Source: Nitrospira japonica
Lineage (GTDB): Bacteria > Nitrospirota > Thermodesulfovibrionia > Thermodesulfovibrionales > SM23-35
Direction: 5' to 3'
NCBI GenBank assembly: GCA_020725385.1
Contig: DYFC01000060.1
Coordinates: forward strand, 1 to 64,000
Length of the DNA stretch: 64,000 nucleotides
This document shows, piece after piece, positions 26,778 through 36,953 of this stretch. The number at the start of each line of letters is the position of its first letter. Position 1 is the first letter of the stretch. Made by a program: the position numbers and the translations under genes. A model generated the notes under the pieces. That model was not told where the DNA came from and searched no databases. It saw only the letters and a list, made by a program, of their open reading frames with translations.

Positions 26778-28807
26778 ATATAAAAGCAATCTTAAAACAG
26801 CATCAGGATATTGTAATTGCTTTAAGTGTAGTGTCGGTTCTCGGGATTATGATACTTCCTATCCCGACATTTATGCTTGATATTCTTTTGTCTTTATCAA
26901 TTTCGTTATCAATAATAGTATTAATAACAGGAATATTTATTGGCAAACCATTGGATTTTTCAGTGTTCCCTTCAATTCTTTTGTTGTCGACATTATTCAG
27001 GCTTTCTTTGAATATTGCATCAACAAGACTTATATTGTTGAATGGTAATGAGGGAATCGAAGCAGCAGGTCAGGTAATAAAATCATTTGGAAATTTTGTT
27101 GTTGGAGGTAATTATGCAGTAGGTTTTATATTGTTTTTAATTCTTGTTGTAATTAATTTTGTTGTCATTACTAAAGGTTCAGGGAGAATAGCCGAGGTAG
27201 CAGCAAGATTTACACTTGATGCAATGCCGGGTAAGCAGATGGCTATAGATGCTGATCTTAATTCCGGTCTTATTGATGAATCCGAAGCCCGTAGAAGGAG
27301 AGCTATAATTGCGCAGGAAGCTGATTTTTATGGAGCAATGGATGGAGCGAGTAAATTCGTACGAGGAGATGCTATAGCAGGTCTTATTATAACAGGCATA
27401 AATATTATAGGAGGTTTGCTTATAGGTGTAATTCAAAAAGGCATACCTGTAGGTGAAGCTGCAAAAACATATACAATCCTGACAATCGGTGATGGCCTTG
27501 TCTCACAGATACCTGCTTTGCTCATTTCAACAGCAGCAGGTATAGTCGTTAGCCGTGCAGGGACAGATTCAAATCTCGGGAAAGATATAACAAAACAAAT
27601 AATATTCAATCCAAAAGCTCTTGGTACAGCTTCTGGAATTATGGTGGTTCTTGGAATTATACCTGGACTTCCCCATATTCCTTTTTTAATGCTCTCGGCA
27701 GCATCCGGGGTATTGGCTTATGTAATATCCACTGCATCAAAAGTTGATACAATTCAGGAACAAGAAATTCAGCCTATATCTCAAGAACCCGCGATAGAGA
27801 CGTTTATTGAGATTGAACCTTTAACTCTTGAAATTGGATATGGACTAATTCCTTTTGTTGAAGGAGAAAAACCTTCTTTGTTGAATAAGATTAAAGCAAT
27901 GAGAAGACAGCTTGCTACAGATCTTGGATTTATTGTGCCTTCTATTCATATTAAGGATAATCTTCAATTTAGACCACATGAATATTGTTTTTATATAAGG
28001 GGAATTGAGATTGCAAGAAGTGAAATAATGGCAGATCATTATCTTGCTGTTGCATCAGGAACAGCAGAACCAATAGATGGGATTCCAACAAAAGAGCAAG
28101 CTTTTGGATTACCTGCGTACTGGATAAATGGAAAAGACGTGGAAAAAGCACAGGCAAAAGGTTATACAGTAGTTGATCCATCAACTGTAATCGCAACCCA
28201 TATAACAGAATTAATAAAGAATCATGCGTGGGAACTTCTTAATAGAACCGAGGTTCAGAATTTGCTCGATAATGTTTCAAAGAATTATCCAAAAATTGTT
28301 GATGAACTTATTCCTTCACATCTTAGTCTGGGAGGAGTTCAGAGAGTGCTCCAGAATCTGCTAAGGGAGAAAGTTCCTATAAATGACCTTGTCACAATAC
28401 TCGAGACTCTGCTTGATTATTCGCCTTCTGTAAAGGATATCGAGCTTCTTACTGAATTTGTGAGACAGGCATTGTCAAGATATATAACAAAGCAATACAC
28501 AATAGATAACAGTGTTTATGTAATGATGCTTGACCCGCGATTTGAGAAAGAACTTTCAAGTGCAATGGAATCCGGCGGTGCAATAAGTCCTGAAGTTGTA
28601 AACAAACTTGCACGCAGTATTGAAAATGCTCTCAAAGAAGATAAATTTAAGGGCATTCAGCCGATAATATTGTGTTCGGCACATGTTCGGAGATTTTTAA
28701 GAAAGATTACCGAAAGATATTTCCCATCAATAGTTGTTATTTCGAATGCTGAACTTTCTCAATCGGTGAAACTTTATACAACAGGAGTTTTGAGGTATGA
28801 AGATTAA
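26774..28807 (+). CDS. flhA: Flagellar export protein FlhA
   Basis: 677 residues: eight N-terminal helices, the conserved loop RIAEVAARFTLDAMPGKQMAIDADLNSGLID, then a large cytoplasmic domain forming the nonameric docking ring for chaperone-substrate complexes. Length and motif order are normal. ATGA overlap with flhB, 11-nt overlap with flhF. Confidence 0.97.
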   Translation: MNIKAILKQHQDIVIALSVVSVLGIMILPIPTFMLDILLSLSISLSIIVLITGIFIGKPLDFSVFPSILLLSTLFRLSLNIASTRLILLNGNEGIEAAGQVIKSFGNFVVGGNYAVGFILFLILVVINFVVITKGSGRIAEVAARFTLDAMPGKQMAIDADLNSGLIDESEARRRRAIIAQEADFYGAMDGASKFVRGDAIAGLIITGINIIGGLLIGVIQKGIPVGEAAKTYTILTIGDGLVSQIPALLISTAAGIVVSRAGTDSNLGKDITKQIIFNPKALGTASGIMVVLGIIPGLPHIPFLMLSAASGVLAYVISTASKVDTIQEQEIQPISQEPAIETFIEIEPLTLEIGYGLIPFVEGEKPSLLNKIKAMRRQLATDLGFIVPSIHIKDNLQFRPHEYCFYIRGIEIARSEIMADHYLAVASGTAEPIDGIPTKEQAFGLPAYWINGKDVEKAQAKGYTVVDPSTVIATHITELIKNHAWELLNRTEVQNLLDNVSKNYPKIVDELIPSHLSLGGVQRVLQNLLREKVPINDLVTILETLLDYSPSVKDIELLTEFVRQALSRYITKQYTIDNSVYVMMLDPRFEKELSSAMESGGAISPEVVNKLARSIENALKEDKFKGIQPIILCSAHVRRFLRKITERYFPSIVVISNAELSQSVKLYTTGVLRYED

Positions 28808-29882
28808 AAAATTTCGTGCAAAAAGCTTTTCAGAGGCTTTGACACTGGTTAAAAAAGAACTGAGTGAAGATGCTATAATTCTCTCATCGGAAGAGAAAAA
28901 AGGGTTAAGACCTTATGTTGAGGTAACCGCAGCAGTGGATTATGAAAGCTGTCAGGTTAATCAACAAGAAAATGTTCTTAGCCAGAATACCAACAGCAAA
29001 CCTATAAATAATTCAAAATCTTCTAATGATAATTCCCCTATGATTGATAGTACACTTTCATATTTGAAAAACGAGATTGGAAGCCTTAAAGAGACGATAT
29101 TGAATATGAAAAATGCTGGTTATAGTATTTATCTGCCACCTGAAAAAAGAGCTGTTATAAATTACCTTACAGAACGTGCTATCCTTGAGGAATTTGCTAT
29201 GCGTATAACCGAGAAAGCTACAAATATTGAACAAATCCCTGCTTTAATTGAAAAGGATATTAAAGTAAAATCAGCACAGGGAAGCAAAAAAGCTATTATG
29301 CTTGCAGGCCCAACAGGAGTTGGTAAAACAACTACAATCGCAAAATTATCCGCACGTGACATCAAAGCAGGGAAAAGGGTAGCAATAATAAATCTTGACA
29401 CTTATAGAATAGGTGCTGTTGAGCAAATAAGAATTTATTCAAGAATTATGGGGATACCTTTGTCAATAGTATCAAGTCCCAAGGAACTTGAGGAAACCCT
29501 TTTAAGATATATGCAAACAAGGGACATTGTATATATTGATACCACGGGCAGAAATCCGCGCGATGAGACACATATTGAAGAATTACTATCAGTCTGTGAG
29601 ATCAATGTGCAAATTGAACTTCATTTGCTCATGAGTGCAAGCTGCGATGATTTTTTTATGATAGATGCTTACCGGTTTTATAGAAAATTACCGCTTGATT
29701 ATATAGACTTTACAAAGATTGATGAAGCTGTAAGATTTGGTTCGATTTATAATCTTATTCTTACATATCAAAAACCTGTTTCATTCATAACCACGGGACA
29801 AAAGGTCCCGGGTGATATTGAGTTTGTTACACCTGAAAAACTTTCAAGCCTCATTTTGCATAAAAGGAGTTATACATGTTGA
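28797..29882 (+). CDS. flhF: Flagellar biosynthesis GTPase FlhF
   Basis: SRP-type GTPase that sets flagellar position and number, usually polar. N-terminal region beginning MKIKKFRAKSFSEALTLVKKEL, variable linker, then NG domain with P-loop AGPTGVGKTTTIAKLSA, DTYRIGAVEQ and DTTGRNPRD. 361 aa. Followed by flhG with a 7-nt overlap, the standard pair for polar flagellation. Confidence 0.95.
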   Translation: MKIKKFRAKSFSEALTLVKKELSEDAIILSSEEKKGLRPYVEVTAAVDYESCQVNQQENVLSQNTNSKPINNSKSSNDNSPMIDSTLSYLKNEIGSLKETILNMKNAGYSIYLPPEKRAVINYLTERAILEEFAMRITEKATNIEQIPALIEKDIKVKSAQGSKKAIMLAGPTGVGKTTTIAKLSARDIKAGKRVAIINLDTYRIGAVEQIRIYSRIMGIPLSIVSSPKELEETLLRYMQTRDIVYIDTTGRNPRDETHIEELLSVCEINVQIELHLLMSASCDDFFMIDAYRFYRKLPLDYIDFTKIDEAVRFGSIYNLILTYQKPVSFITTGQKVPGDIEFVTPEKLSSLILHKRSYTC

Positions 29883-30721
29883 TAGAAGAATCATCAAAAG
29901 AAAGATCAGTTAAAACAATTGCTATAACAAGTGGTAAAGGTGGCGTTGGCAAAACCAATATTACAGCCAATCTTGCAATGGAAATCAGAAAAAAAGGATT
30001 CAGTGTAATGATTCTTGATGCTGATCTTGGATTAAGTAATATAGACATTCTTTTCCAGATTGCTCCGAAATATAATCTTCAGCATGTACTTAACGGACAG
30101 ATGGACCTGCAGGACATTATTGTAGAAGGTCCGATGGGAATTAAGATACTTCCTGCAAGTTCAGGTGTACAGGAACTTACAGCTCTTAACGAATTCCAGA
30201 GATTAAAACTTTTAGAAGGCTTTGATTCATATAATATTGATATTGACTATTTTCTTATAGATACTGCGGCAGGCATTTCAGAAAATGTCGCATTTTTCTG
30301 TGTCGCGGCACAGGAAATTGTAATTGTTACAACTCCGGAACCAACTTCATTGACAGATGCTTATGCATTGATTAAAGTCCTTTTTACAAGGTATCAAGAA
30401 AAAGAGTTTAAGGTTCTTGTGAATTTTGCAAAAAATCCTGAAGAAGGATTCGGGGTTTTTAAAAATCTTTCAAGAGTTGCTGAAAGATTTCTTAGCATAT
30501 CTCTTGATTATATAGGTTATATCCCTTTTGATAATGCATTAAAAAAATCAGTAAAGGCACAGAAGCCTGTTGTTGATATTTTCCCTGATTCGGTTTCGGC
30601 AAGACAATTCAGTGCAATTGCTGAAAGGTTTTTAAATAAAAAGAGCACAGTTAAAGGCTCACTCCAGTTTTTCATAGGAAATCTTTTAACAACAAAAAGT
30701 ATGTCATTACAAAAAGCATAG
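29876..30721 (+). CDS. flhG: Flagellar number regulator FlhG (MinD-like ATPase)
   Basis: 281 residues. Deviant Walker A SGKGGVGKTNITANLA, LDADLGLSNIDIL, IDTAAGISENV and TTPEPTSLTDAYALIKVL mark the FlhG/FleN branch. Acts with FlhF to limit flagellum number. The C-terminus (KKSTVKGSLQFFIGNLL) could serve as a membrane-targeting helix. 33 nt before fliA. Confidence 0.94.
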   Translation: MLIEESSKERSVKTIAITSGKGGVGKTNITANLAMEIRKKGFSVMILDADLGLSNIDILFQIAPKYNLQHVLNGQMDLQDIIVEGPMGIKILPASSGVQELTALNEFQRLKLLEGFDSYNIDIDYFLIDTAAGISENVAFFCVAAQEIVIVTTPEPTSLTDAYALIKVLFTRYQEKEFKVLVNFAKNPEEGFGVFKNLSRVAERFLSISLDYIGYIPFDNALKKSVKAQKPVVDIFPDSVSARQFSAIAERFLNKKSTVKGSLQFFIGNLLTTKSMSLQKA

Positions 30722-30754
30722 AAAGTGTCAATAAAAGATTGAGAAGGAAATATA

Positions 30755-31525
30755 ATGAAGGCCTATAAGAAGGAAATAAGTGAAGAAGAAAAAGAAAAAA
30801 TTGTAAATGAATTTTTACCTTTTATTAAATATACAGCTCACAGACTCTCGTGGGGATTACCTCCCCAGCTTTCGGTGGATGATTTAATAAGTGTTGGTGT
30901 AATGGGATTGCTCGATGCATTGCAAAGATATACTGAGGGTAGGGTAAAGTTAAACACATTTGTTCAGTTCAGGATAAAAGGCGCAATGCTTGATGAATTA
31001 AGGGCTCATAATTGGGTGCCTAAGTCAATGAATAAAAAAATAAGTAATGTAAAAAATGCTCATTTAAAACTTGAAAAAGAACTCGGAAGAGTTCCGGAAG
31101 ATATAGAAATAATAGATTATCTTGGAATTTCAAACGACGAATATTACGAAATACTTCGTATTGCAAATACCCAGATGACATATAGATTCGAAGACTTCAA
31201 TGATAGGAATCATAATAATGAGGAGCTGGATGCGCTGGAATGCATATCTGATCCCGAGGCAAAAACACCTCTTGATATATTTGAAGAAAATGAGTTGAAA
31301 CAAAAACTTGCATCTGTAATAGAAAAAATGCCTGAAAAAGAAAAGCTTGTTTTGTCTTTATATTACTGGGAAGAAATGACTATGAAAGAAATAGCATATG
31401 TAATGAATCTAACGGAGGGAAGGGTATGTCAGTTGCATAGTCAGGCGGTAGCAAGACTTAAAAGTAAATTAACCGATGATGGAGCAAAGGTCGGAGACAG
31501 AAGCGTTGTTGCTGCGGTTAAATAA
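30755..31525 (+). CDS. fliA: Flagellar sigma factor (sigma-28)
   Basis: 256 residues with sigma-70 regions 2 (LSVDDLISVGVMGLLDALQRY, KLNTFVQFRIKGAMLDELRAHNWVPKSM), 3 (KLEKELGRVPEDIEI) and 4 (KLVLSLYYWEEMTMKEIAYVMNLTEGRVCQLHSQA). The WVPKS sequence and the position after flhG fit FliA. No flgM is seen in the window. A sigma-28-type promoter lies 96 nt after the gene, in front of the chemotaxis operon. Confidence 0.94.
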   Translation: MKAYKKEISEEEKEKIVNEFLPFIKYTAHRLSWGLPPQLSVDDLISVGVMGLLDALQRYTEGRVKLNTFVQFRIKGAMLDELRAHNWVPKSMNKKISNVKNAHLKLEKELGRVPEDIEIIDYLGISNDEYYEILRIANTQMTYRFEDFNDRNHNNEELDALECISDPEAKTPLDIFEENELKQKLASVIEKMPEKEKLVLSLYYWEEMTMKEIAYVMNLTEGRVCQLHSQAVARLKSKLTDDGAKVGDRSVVAAVK

Positions 31526-31550
31526 GGTACGGGATTAACGTGAGAGGGAA

Positions 31551-31582
31551 CAAAATCCGGTTTGAAATTAATGGATTTTTGG
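31551..31582 (+). terminator. Probable terminator after fliA
   Basis: AAAATCC (31552-31558) and GGATTTTT (31573-31580) form an A/T-rich stem with the T run in the descending arm. Modest stability; it separates fliA from the chemotaxis operon. Confidence 0.45.
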
Positions 31583-31620
31583 TCAAGCCAGAGAATGACT
31601 ATCTGATAGTATTTTAATTT

Positions 31621-31648
31621 TAAAGAATTAAACAATTAATTCCGATAT
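31621..31648 (+). promoter_or_regulatory. Candidate sigma-28 (FliA) promoter of the chemotaxis operon
   Basis: TAAA (31621-31624), 16-nt spacer, TCCGATAT (31641-31648), close to the FliA consensus TAAA-N15-GCCGATAA. It lies 42 nt upstream of the HEAT-repeat gene, with AGAGG as ribosome site. Confidence 0.55.
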
Positions 31649-31689
31649 AAGATGAGAATACTTATGTTTGAATAGAAGAGGTAAATAAT

Positions 31690-33579
31690 ATGTCAATCTC
31701 GAATAGAAAAATAACAAGATTAATAAAAGACCTTTTTGATATTGATGCACAAAAAAGACATATGGCTGCAGAAGTTCTTGGTGAAGGAGATGAAAGAGTA
31801 ATTTATCCATTAATTCGGGCTCTTAAAGATGATAATCCCGGTGTTCAGGATGCTGCAATGCGTTCATTGATTCGCATAGGTGGTGAAGTAACTGCTTATA
31901 TGATTATTCCTTTACTTAGAGACGAGCCATTATTAAGAAATACTGCTTTAATAATTCTGAAAGAAATAGGTGAGGTTACCGTACCTTTACTCAAGCCGCT
32001 ACTAAAGGATAAAGATTATGATATTCGCAAGTTCGCTCTTGATCTTATATCTGAAATTAAGAAATGTGACTATCCTGAAGAAATAAAAAGGTTATTAAAA
32101 GAAGACCCGAACCCCAATGTACGTGCTTCTGCTGCAAAGGTAATAGGACTTCTCCAATATAAAGAAGCAGTATCTTCTCTCCTGGATGCTCTTAATGATG
32201 AGGAGTGGGTTTGTTTCTCTGCACTGGAATCTTTATCAATGTTCAAGGATGACTCAACAATAAACTCTATAATAGCATTACTCAATAATTCATCCGAGTC
32301 AATAAGATATGCAGCAATTGATACTTTAGGAAAGATTGGTTTTCCGGAAGCTGGAAAAGCATTATTGGAATACTTTAAAAGAGCCAATGAATTCGAAAAA
32401 GAGGCGATTCTAAAAAGTCTTGTCCGGATAGGAATGACTCCAACCTTCCCTGAATCATCGGAAATCCTAAAAAATATTCTTAAAAATGGTGATTGGGATG
32501 AAAAGATGATAGCTCTTAAGGGTATCGCCGATATTAAAGATGTAAGCGCAATTAAAGATATTGTTGACCTTGCAGGTTCTTTAGATTCATCAGAGCCTGA
32601 TGATGAAGATAAACTTATTTTTATTAAACATATTCTAATGATTATAGGAAGTAATGATTCATTAATAGATGTTTTGAATGATCCCGGAATTCGTTACAGG
32701 GGTCGGAGAATAGCGGTTGAAGTTCTCGGGGAACTCGGGTATAGGAATGCTGTCCCGTATATAATAAATTTGCTCGGGATAGATTTTAGAGATGTGAGAA
32801 GAGCTGCTGCAAAAGCGCTAGTTGATATGCCAGATAAGAATATAGGTAATATCTTACTTGATGCCATTGATGATGAAGATGGACATGTTAGAAAAGAGGC
32901 GATAATTGCACTCGGAAAGATTGGCGACAAAACAGCTTTTCTACCTTTAATGAATTGTCTTTTAAAAGAACCTTATAAGGATGTTGTTGAAGAAATAATT
33001 AAAACTCTTCTTATTCTCGATGCAGAATCCGTTTATAAATATTTAAATGAATTCCCGGATTCCATTAAGGAAATAGTAGCAAGATATTCGGATGATATTG
33101 ATATGTTAATTAAGCTTTCGGAAGAAGGAAACAAAGATATTAGAACCGCAGCAATTATTAGTTTGGGGAATTTCAATGAAGAAAAAGTATTTAATAGGTT
33201 ATCTAATGCACTAAAAGATAGCGAACCCGAGGTTAGAAAAGCAGCTGTAATGGCTATGGGAAATATGAATTGTAGTTGTGATGGTATAAAAACCGCGCTT
33301 AATGACCCTGATATGTGGGTAAGGATTTATGCTGTAAAGACATTAAGCCGTACACTTAAACAAGATACGGTTAACTCGCTAAAAAACATGCTTTCAGACA
33401 GAGATATTCCTGTAGTTTTGTCAGCTATAGACGCTATTTCACAGCTTAATAAAGAAGATTCATTCGCAATATTGAGACCTTTACTTGAGCATCATGAAGA
33501 AGAAATAAGAGAAAAAGTTCACAATATTATATTTGGAAATTGTGAATATGAAGACAAAAATATGGTGGTAGTGAGATGA
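31690..33579 (+). CDS. HEAT-repeat protein of the chemotaxis operon
   Basis: 629 residues made almost entirely of HEAT/PBS-lyase-like helical repeats of about 31 residues (e.g. RVIYPLIRALKDDNPGVQDA, YIINLLGIDFRDVRRAAAKA, DGHVRKEAIIALGKIGDKTA). No catalytic motif, signal peptide or membrane helix, so it is a cytoplasmic scaffold or adaptor. It is first in the operon behind the sigma-28-like promoter and overlaps cheR (ATGA), pointing to a chemotaxis or motor role. Function unknown. Confidence 0.88.
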   Translation: MSISNRKITRLIKDLFDIDAQKRHMAAEVLGEGDERVIYPLIRALKDDNPGVQDAAMRSLIRIGGEVTAYMIIPLLRDEPLLRNTALIILKEIGEVTVPLLKPLLKDKDYDIRKFALDLISEIKKCDYPEEIKRLLKEDPNPNVRASAAKVIGLLQYKEAVSSLLDALNDEEWVCFSALESLSMFKDDSTINSIIALLNNSSESIRYAAIDTLGKIGFPEAGKALLEYFKRANEFEKEAILKSLVRIGMTPTFPESSEILKNILKNGDWDEKMIALKGIADIKDVSAIKDIVDLAGSLDSSEPDDEDKLIFIKHILMIIGSNDSLIDVLNDPGIRYRGRRIAVEVLGELGYRNAVPYIINLLGIDFRDVRRAAAKALVDMPDKNIGNILLDAIDDEDGHVRKEAIIALGKIGDKTAFLPLMNCLLKEPYKDVVEEIIKTLLILDAESVYKYLNEFPDSIKEIVARYSDDIDMLIKLSEEGNKDIRTAAIISLGNFNEEKVFNRLSNALKDSEPEVRKAAVMAMGNMNCSCDGIKTALNDPDMWVRIYAVKTLSRTLKQDTVNSLKNMLSDRDIPVVLSAIDAISQLNKEDSFAILRPLLEHHEEEIREKVHNIIFGNCEYEDKNMVVVR

Positions 33580-34412
33580 GTTTGAATATGACATCATCTA
33601 ATATAAAACTCCGCGATGAGACCTTCAAACAATTAAGGGATATTATCTATGAAAAAAGCGGAATATTTATTCCGGACAATAAAAAGTATTTTCTTGAAAA
33701 TAAGCTTATCCGGAGGATTCAGGAAAAAAATTTTAACAGCTTTGAAGATTATCTATATTTAATTCGCTATAATTCAAACGGGAACGAACTATCCTCGCTT
33801 TTTGACCTTGTGACTACCAATGAAACATTCTTTTTCAGAGAACCATTACAATTTGATATTCTTTTTGATTTTATAATGCCGGAAATATCGAGGGGTAAGG
33901 GAAATAATAACTTTAAAATATGGTCTGCAGCATGTTCTACCGGTGAAGAGCCATATACAATTGTATTAATAAAAACAGAGAAAAAACCTGATATGAAACT
34001 CGATGTTTATGCTTCGGATATAAGTGAAGGTGTTATTAATGCTGCCAAAGCCGGTATTTATTCTTCCTATTCTGTGAGAAACATTCCGGAAACATATTTG
34101 AGAAAGTATTTCAAGCAAAACGGACAGGGATTTGAGTTAGATCAAAATATTAAAAATTCAGTGAGATTTTTAAATATAAATCTCAATGACGAAAAAAAAA
34201 TGAGATCAATGTATGACTTTGATGTTATATTCTGCCGTAATGTTCTTATATATTTTGATGATAAAGCAAAGCAAAAAGTGGTTTCACTTTTATATAACAG
34301 TCTTAGACCGGGGGGTTATCTAATAACAGGTTCAACTGAAAGTTTACACAATGTTACAAGGGCTTTTAAACCTGTTGTTATTAACAAAGCAATTGTTTAC
34401 AGGAGGACATAA
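33576..34412 (+). CDS. cheR: Chemotaxis protein methyltransferase CheR
   Basis: SAM-dependent glutamate methylase of chemoreceptors. N-terminal helical domain (1-80), then TTNETFFFREPLQFDILFD, SAM site IWSAACSTGEEPYTIV, VYASDISEGVINAAKAGIY and FDVIFCRNVLIYFD. 278 aa, standard. Opposes CheB, encoded 3.7 kb downstream in the same operon. Confidence 0.96.
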   Translation: MSLNMTSSNIKLRDETFKQLRDIIYEKSGIFIPDNKKYFLENKLIRRIQEKNFNSFEDYLYLIRYNSNGNELSSLFDLVTTNETFFFREPLQFDILFDFIMPEISRGKGNNNFKIWSAACSTGEEPYTIVLIKTEKKPDMKLDVYASDISEGVINAAKAGIYSSYSVRNIPETYLRKYFKQNGQGFELDQNIKNSVRFLNINLNDEKKMRSMYDFDVIFCRNVLIYFDDKAKQKVVSLLYNSLRPGGYLITGSTESLHNVTRAFKPVVINKAIVYRRT

Positions 34413-34414
34413 AA

Positions 34415-34804
34415 ATGAAAATACTGGTAGTTGATGATTGTCCTACTACGAGAAAATTGATTAGCCTTTATCTTAAATCAAAGGGTTTCTTAGTAGTCAC
34501 GGCAGAGAATGGATTGGATGCTATAGAAAAGCTTGGAGCCGGAGATATTAATTTGATACTTTCTGATATAAATATGCCTTATATGGATGGGATTGAATTC
34601 TTAAAAACAGTAAGATCGGATCCAAATTCTTCCCATATCCCGATTTTTATGGTAACAACCGAGTCTGATCCCGAAGAGAAAGAAAGGGCATTTAAAATTG
34701 GTGCAACTGGTTATATGGTTAAACCTGTGACAGCGGAACAGGTAGTTACTGCTGTTAAGCAGATTCTTAAACAAACTTTTATAAAGGCGGGTTGCAATGT
34801 ATAA
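34415..34804 (+). CDS. CheY-like single-domain response regulator (first copy)
   Basis: 129 residues, receiver domain only: [12 protein letters not shown], phospho-acceptor Asp51 in [30 protein letters not shown] and MVKPVT. TTES in the fourth strand and the E-P-E loop are typical of CheY relatives that act as phosphate sinks or adaptation regulators. Overlaps the second cheY by 8 nt. Confidence 0.93.
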   Translation: MKILVVDDCPTTRKLISLYLKSKGFLVVTAENGLDAIEKLGAGDINLILSDINMPYMDGIEFLKTVRSDPNSSHIPIFMVTTESDPEEKERAFKIGATGYMVKPVTAEQVVTAVKQILKQTFIKAGCNV

Positions 34805-35186
34805 CTACAAAATGAAGATACTAATTGTGGATGATTTCCCAACGATGAGAAGAATCATTAAAAATCTTTTCAAACAGCTTGGTTTTGAAAATATTGAAGA
34901 AGCTGAAGATGGAGCAATTGCTTATTCAAAGTTAAAAAGCGGTGGATTCGAATTTGTATGTTCTGATTGGAACATGCCTAATATGGATGGTTTTGAACTT
35001 CTCCAGAAAGTCCGATCCGATAACGAACTTAAAGGCATGCCTTTTCTTATGGTTACCGCAGAGGCTGAGAAGCAAAAAGTAATAGAAGCAATTAAAGCCG
35101 GGGTCAATAATTATATTGTGAAACCATTCACTGCAGAAACATTAAAAGAAAAATTAGACAAGATATTTGAAAAATTAGGTAAATAG
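34797..35186 (+). CDS. cheY: Chemotaxis response regulator CheY
   Basis: 129 residues. [24 protein letters not shown] and Asp57 in [14 protein letters not shown] are very close to enterobacterial Che[28 protein letters not shown] carries the conserved Thr and Lys. This is the better candidate of the two for the motor-binding CheY. GTATAA in the first copy's stop overlaps its ATG. Confidence 0.95.
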   Translation: MYNYKMKILIVDDFPTMRRIIKNLFKQLGFENIEEAEDGAIAYSKLKSGGFEFVCSDWNMPNMDGFELLQKVRSDNELKGMPFLMVTAEAEKQKVIEAIKAGVNNYIVKPFTAETLKEKLDKIFEKLGK

Positions 35187-35195
35187 GGAGAATTT

Positions 35196-36926
35196 ATGTC
35201 CGATGATTTTGATGAGATAATATCCGAATTTCTTACAGAAGCTGAAGAATCTCTTGATAAAATAGACCCTTTATTTGTTGAGATAGAAAAAAAGGGATAT
35301 GATAAAGATTTACTCAATGAAATATTCAGAATAATGCATACCATTAAAGGTGCTGCCGGTTTCCTTGGCTTCCAGCAAGTTGTTGATGTAGCTCATAGTG
35401 CAGAAAATGTCTTGAAAAAACTTCGTGACGGAGAGATTACTTTTACAAAAGAACTCATAGATGTAATACTTCATAGCGTAGACATGTTGCGGATACTTCT
35501 CGAACATATAAAATTAAAAGACGGGGAGCAAGAAGATATATCGTCTTTATTGAAAGATCTGGATGCTCTGTTGACAGACGGTCAGGAAGCTTGCGAGGTT
35601 CACTGTCAAACTATTGAAACTGAAAGCACAGTTGAGAATACAACGGAACAGGCTTCTGTTTCCGGTGAAATAGTTGAAAAGATTTGCCACGTTAATGAAA
35701 CAAAGGAAAAAGTACAACCCGAAAGAAGGGAAAGCCAACAGACTTTAAGGGTGGATGTAAGCAAACTTGATAAGGTTATGGATCTTACGGGTGAAGTTGT
35801 TCTCGTGAGGAACAGGTTGCTTAACATTGTAAGTTATCTTGAACTCAAATATTCGGATGATCCTTTTGTGCACAATCTTTTTGAGACAGTTTCTTTTCTT
35901 GATCTTGTAACATCTGATATGCAAATCGCAGTAATGAAAATGAGAATGCAACCGATAAAAAAAGTCTTCGGCAAATTTCCGCGCCTTGTCAGGGATATAT
36001 CGGGAAGTCTCGGGAAAGAAGTTAATCTAAAAATATCTGGAGAAGACACCGAAGTTGATAAATCAGTAATCGAACATATAGGAGATCCACTTGTTCATAT
36101 TATTAGAAATTCTATCGATCATGGTATAGAACCTATGGATGATAGAAGACTGAAAGGTAAAGATGAAAAAGGCTTGATCGAGATTATGGCCTATCAAAAA
36201 GGTAACCAGATAGTTATTGAAGTCAGGGATGATGGTAAAGGTATAGATTTGAATAAAGTAAAAGAAAAAGCAATTTCAAAAGGACTTATTACCCTTGAAG
36301 AAGCAGGAAGAATGAGCGAGAACGAAATTATTAATTTAATCTTTCAGCCCGGCTTTTCAACAGTTGATGTTGCGACCGAATTGAGCGGACGCGGGGTCGG
36401 AATGGATGTGGTTAAGACAAATATTTCAAGGTTAAATGGATATGTAGAAGTCAATACCAAGAAAGGCGAAGGAACATGTTTCAAAATAATTATTCCTTTG
36501 ACCCTTGCAATTATTCAGGTTCTCATGGTTGGAGCCGGGAAAGCCCAATATGCAATACCCCTCACAAATATTGAAGAAACCTTAAAAATATCAAAAAAGG
36601 ATATTACCGGTGTTGCAGGAACCAATGTAATAAATATCAGGGGAAGAGTACTTCCAATTTACGAGCTATCGTTAATTACGGGTATAAACGGGTCAAACGA
36701 TGACCCTTATCGTTATGTTGTTGTTGTTTCGATAGGTGAGGTAAAATTTTGCCTTGCACTTGATGAATTGCTCGGTCAGGAAGAGATTGTAATAAAAAAT
36801 ATTGACGGGTTACAAACCGATTCATCTTATGTGCTTGGTGCGACTATAACGGGGGAAGGGAAGGTAGTCCTCATATTGGATCCCGCAGGGATATCAAGGT
36901 ATAAACTCGGATTGATTAAAAACTGA
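35196..36926 (+). CDS. cheA: Chemotaxis histidine kinase CheA
   Basis: 576 residues: Hpt domain with phospho-His48 in IMHTIKGAAGFLGF, a poorly conserved linker (about 112-185) with no evident P2 CheY-binding domain, dimerization P3 (LRVDVSKLDKVMDLTGEVVL), ATPase P4 (HIIRNSIDHGIEP, VRDDGKGID, LSGRGVGMDVVK) and CheW-like P5. Shorter than the roughly 650-aa enterobacterial form because P2 is missing. Central kinase of the operon. Confidence 0.95.
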   Translation: MSDDFDEIISEFLTEAEESLDKIDPLFVEIEKKGYDKDLLNEIFRIMHTIKGAAGFLGFQQVVDVAHSAENVLKKLRDGEITFTKELIDVILHSVDMLRILLEHIKLKDGEQEDISSLLKDLDALLTDGQEACEVHCQTIETESTVENTTEQASVSGEIVEKICHVNETKEKVQPERRESQQTLRVDVSKLDKVMDLTGEVVLVRNRLLNIVSYLELKYSDDPFVHNLFETVSFLDLVTSDMQIAVMKMRMQPIKKVFGKFPRLVRDISGSLGKEVNLKISGEDTEVDKSVIEHIGDPLVHIIRNSIDHGIEPMDDRRLKGKDEKGLIEIMAYQKGNQIVIEVRDDGKGIDLNKVKEKAISKGLITLEEAGRMSENEIINLIFQPGFSTVDVATELSGRGVGMDVVKTNISRLNGYVEVNTKKGEGTCFKIIIPLTLAIIQVLMVGAGKAQYAIPLTNIEETLKISKKDITGVAGTNVINIRGRVLPIYELSLITGINGSNDDPYRYVVVVSIGEVKFCLALDELLGQEEIVIKNIDGLQTDSSYVLGATITGEGKVVLILDPAGISRYKLGLIKN

Positions 36927-36953
36927 TTTTCTGGTTAAAAGAAAGGATTTAAA

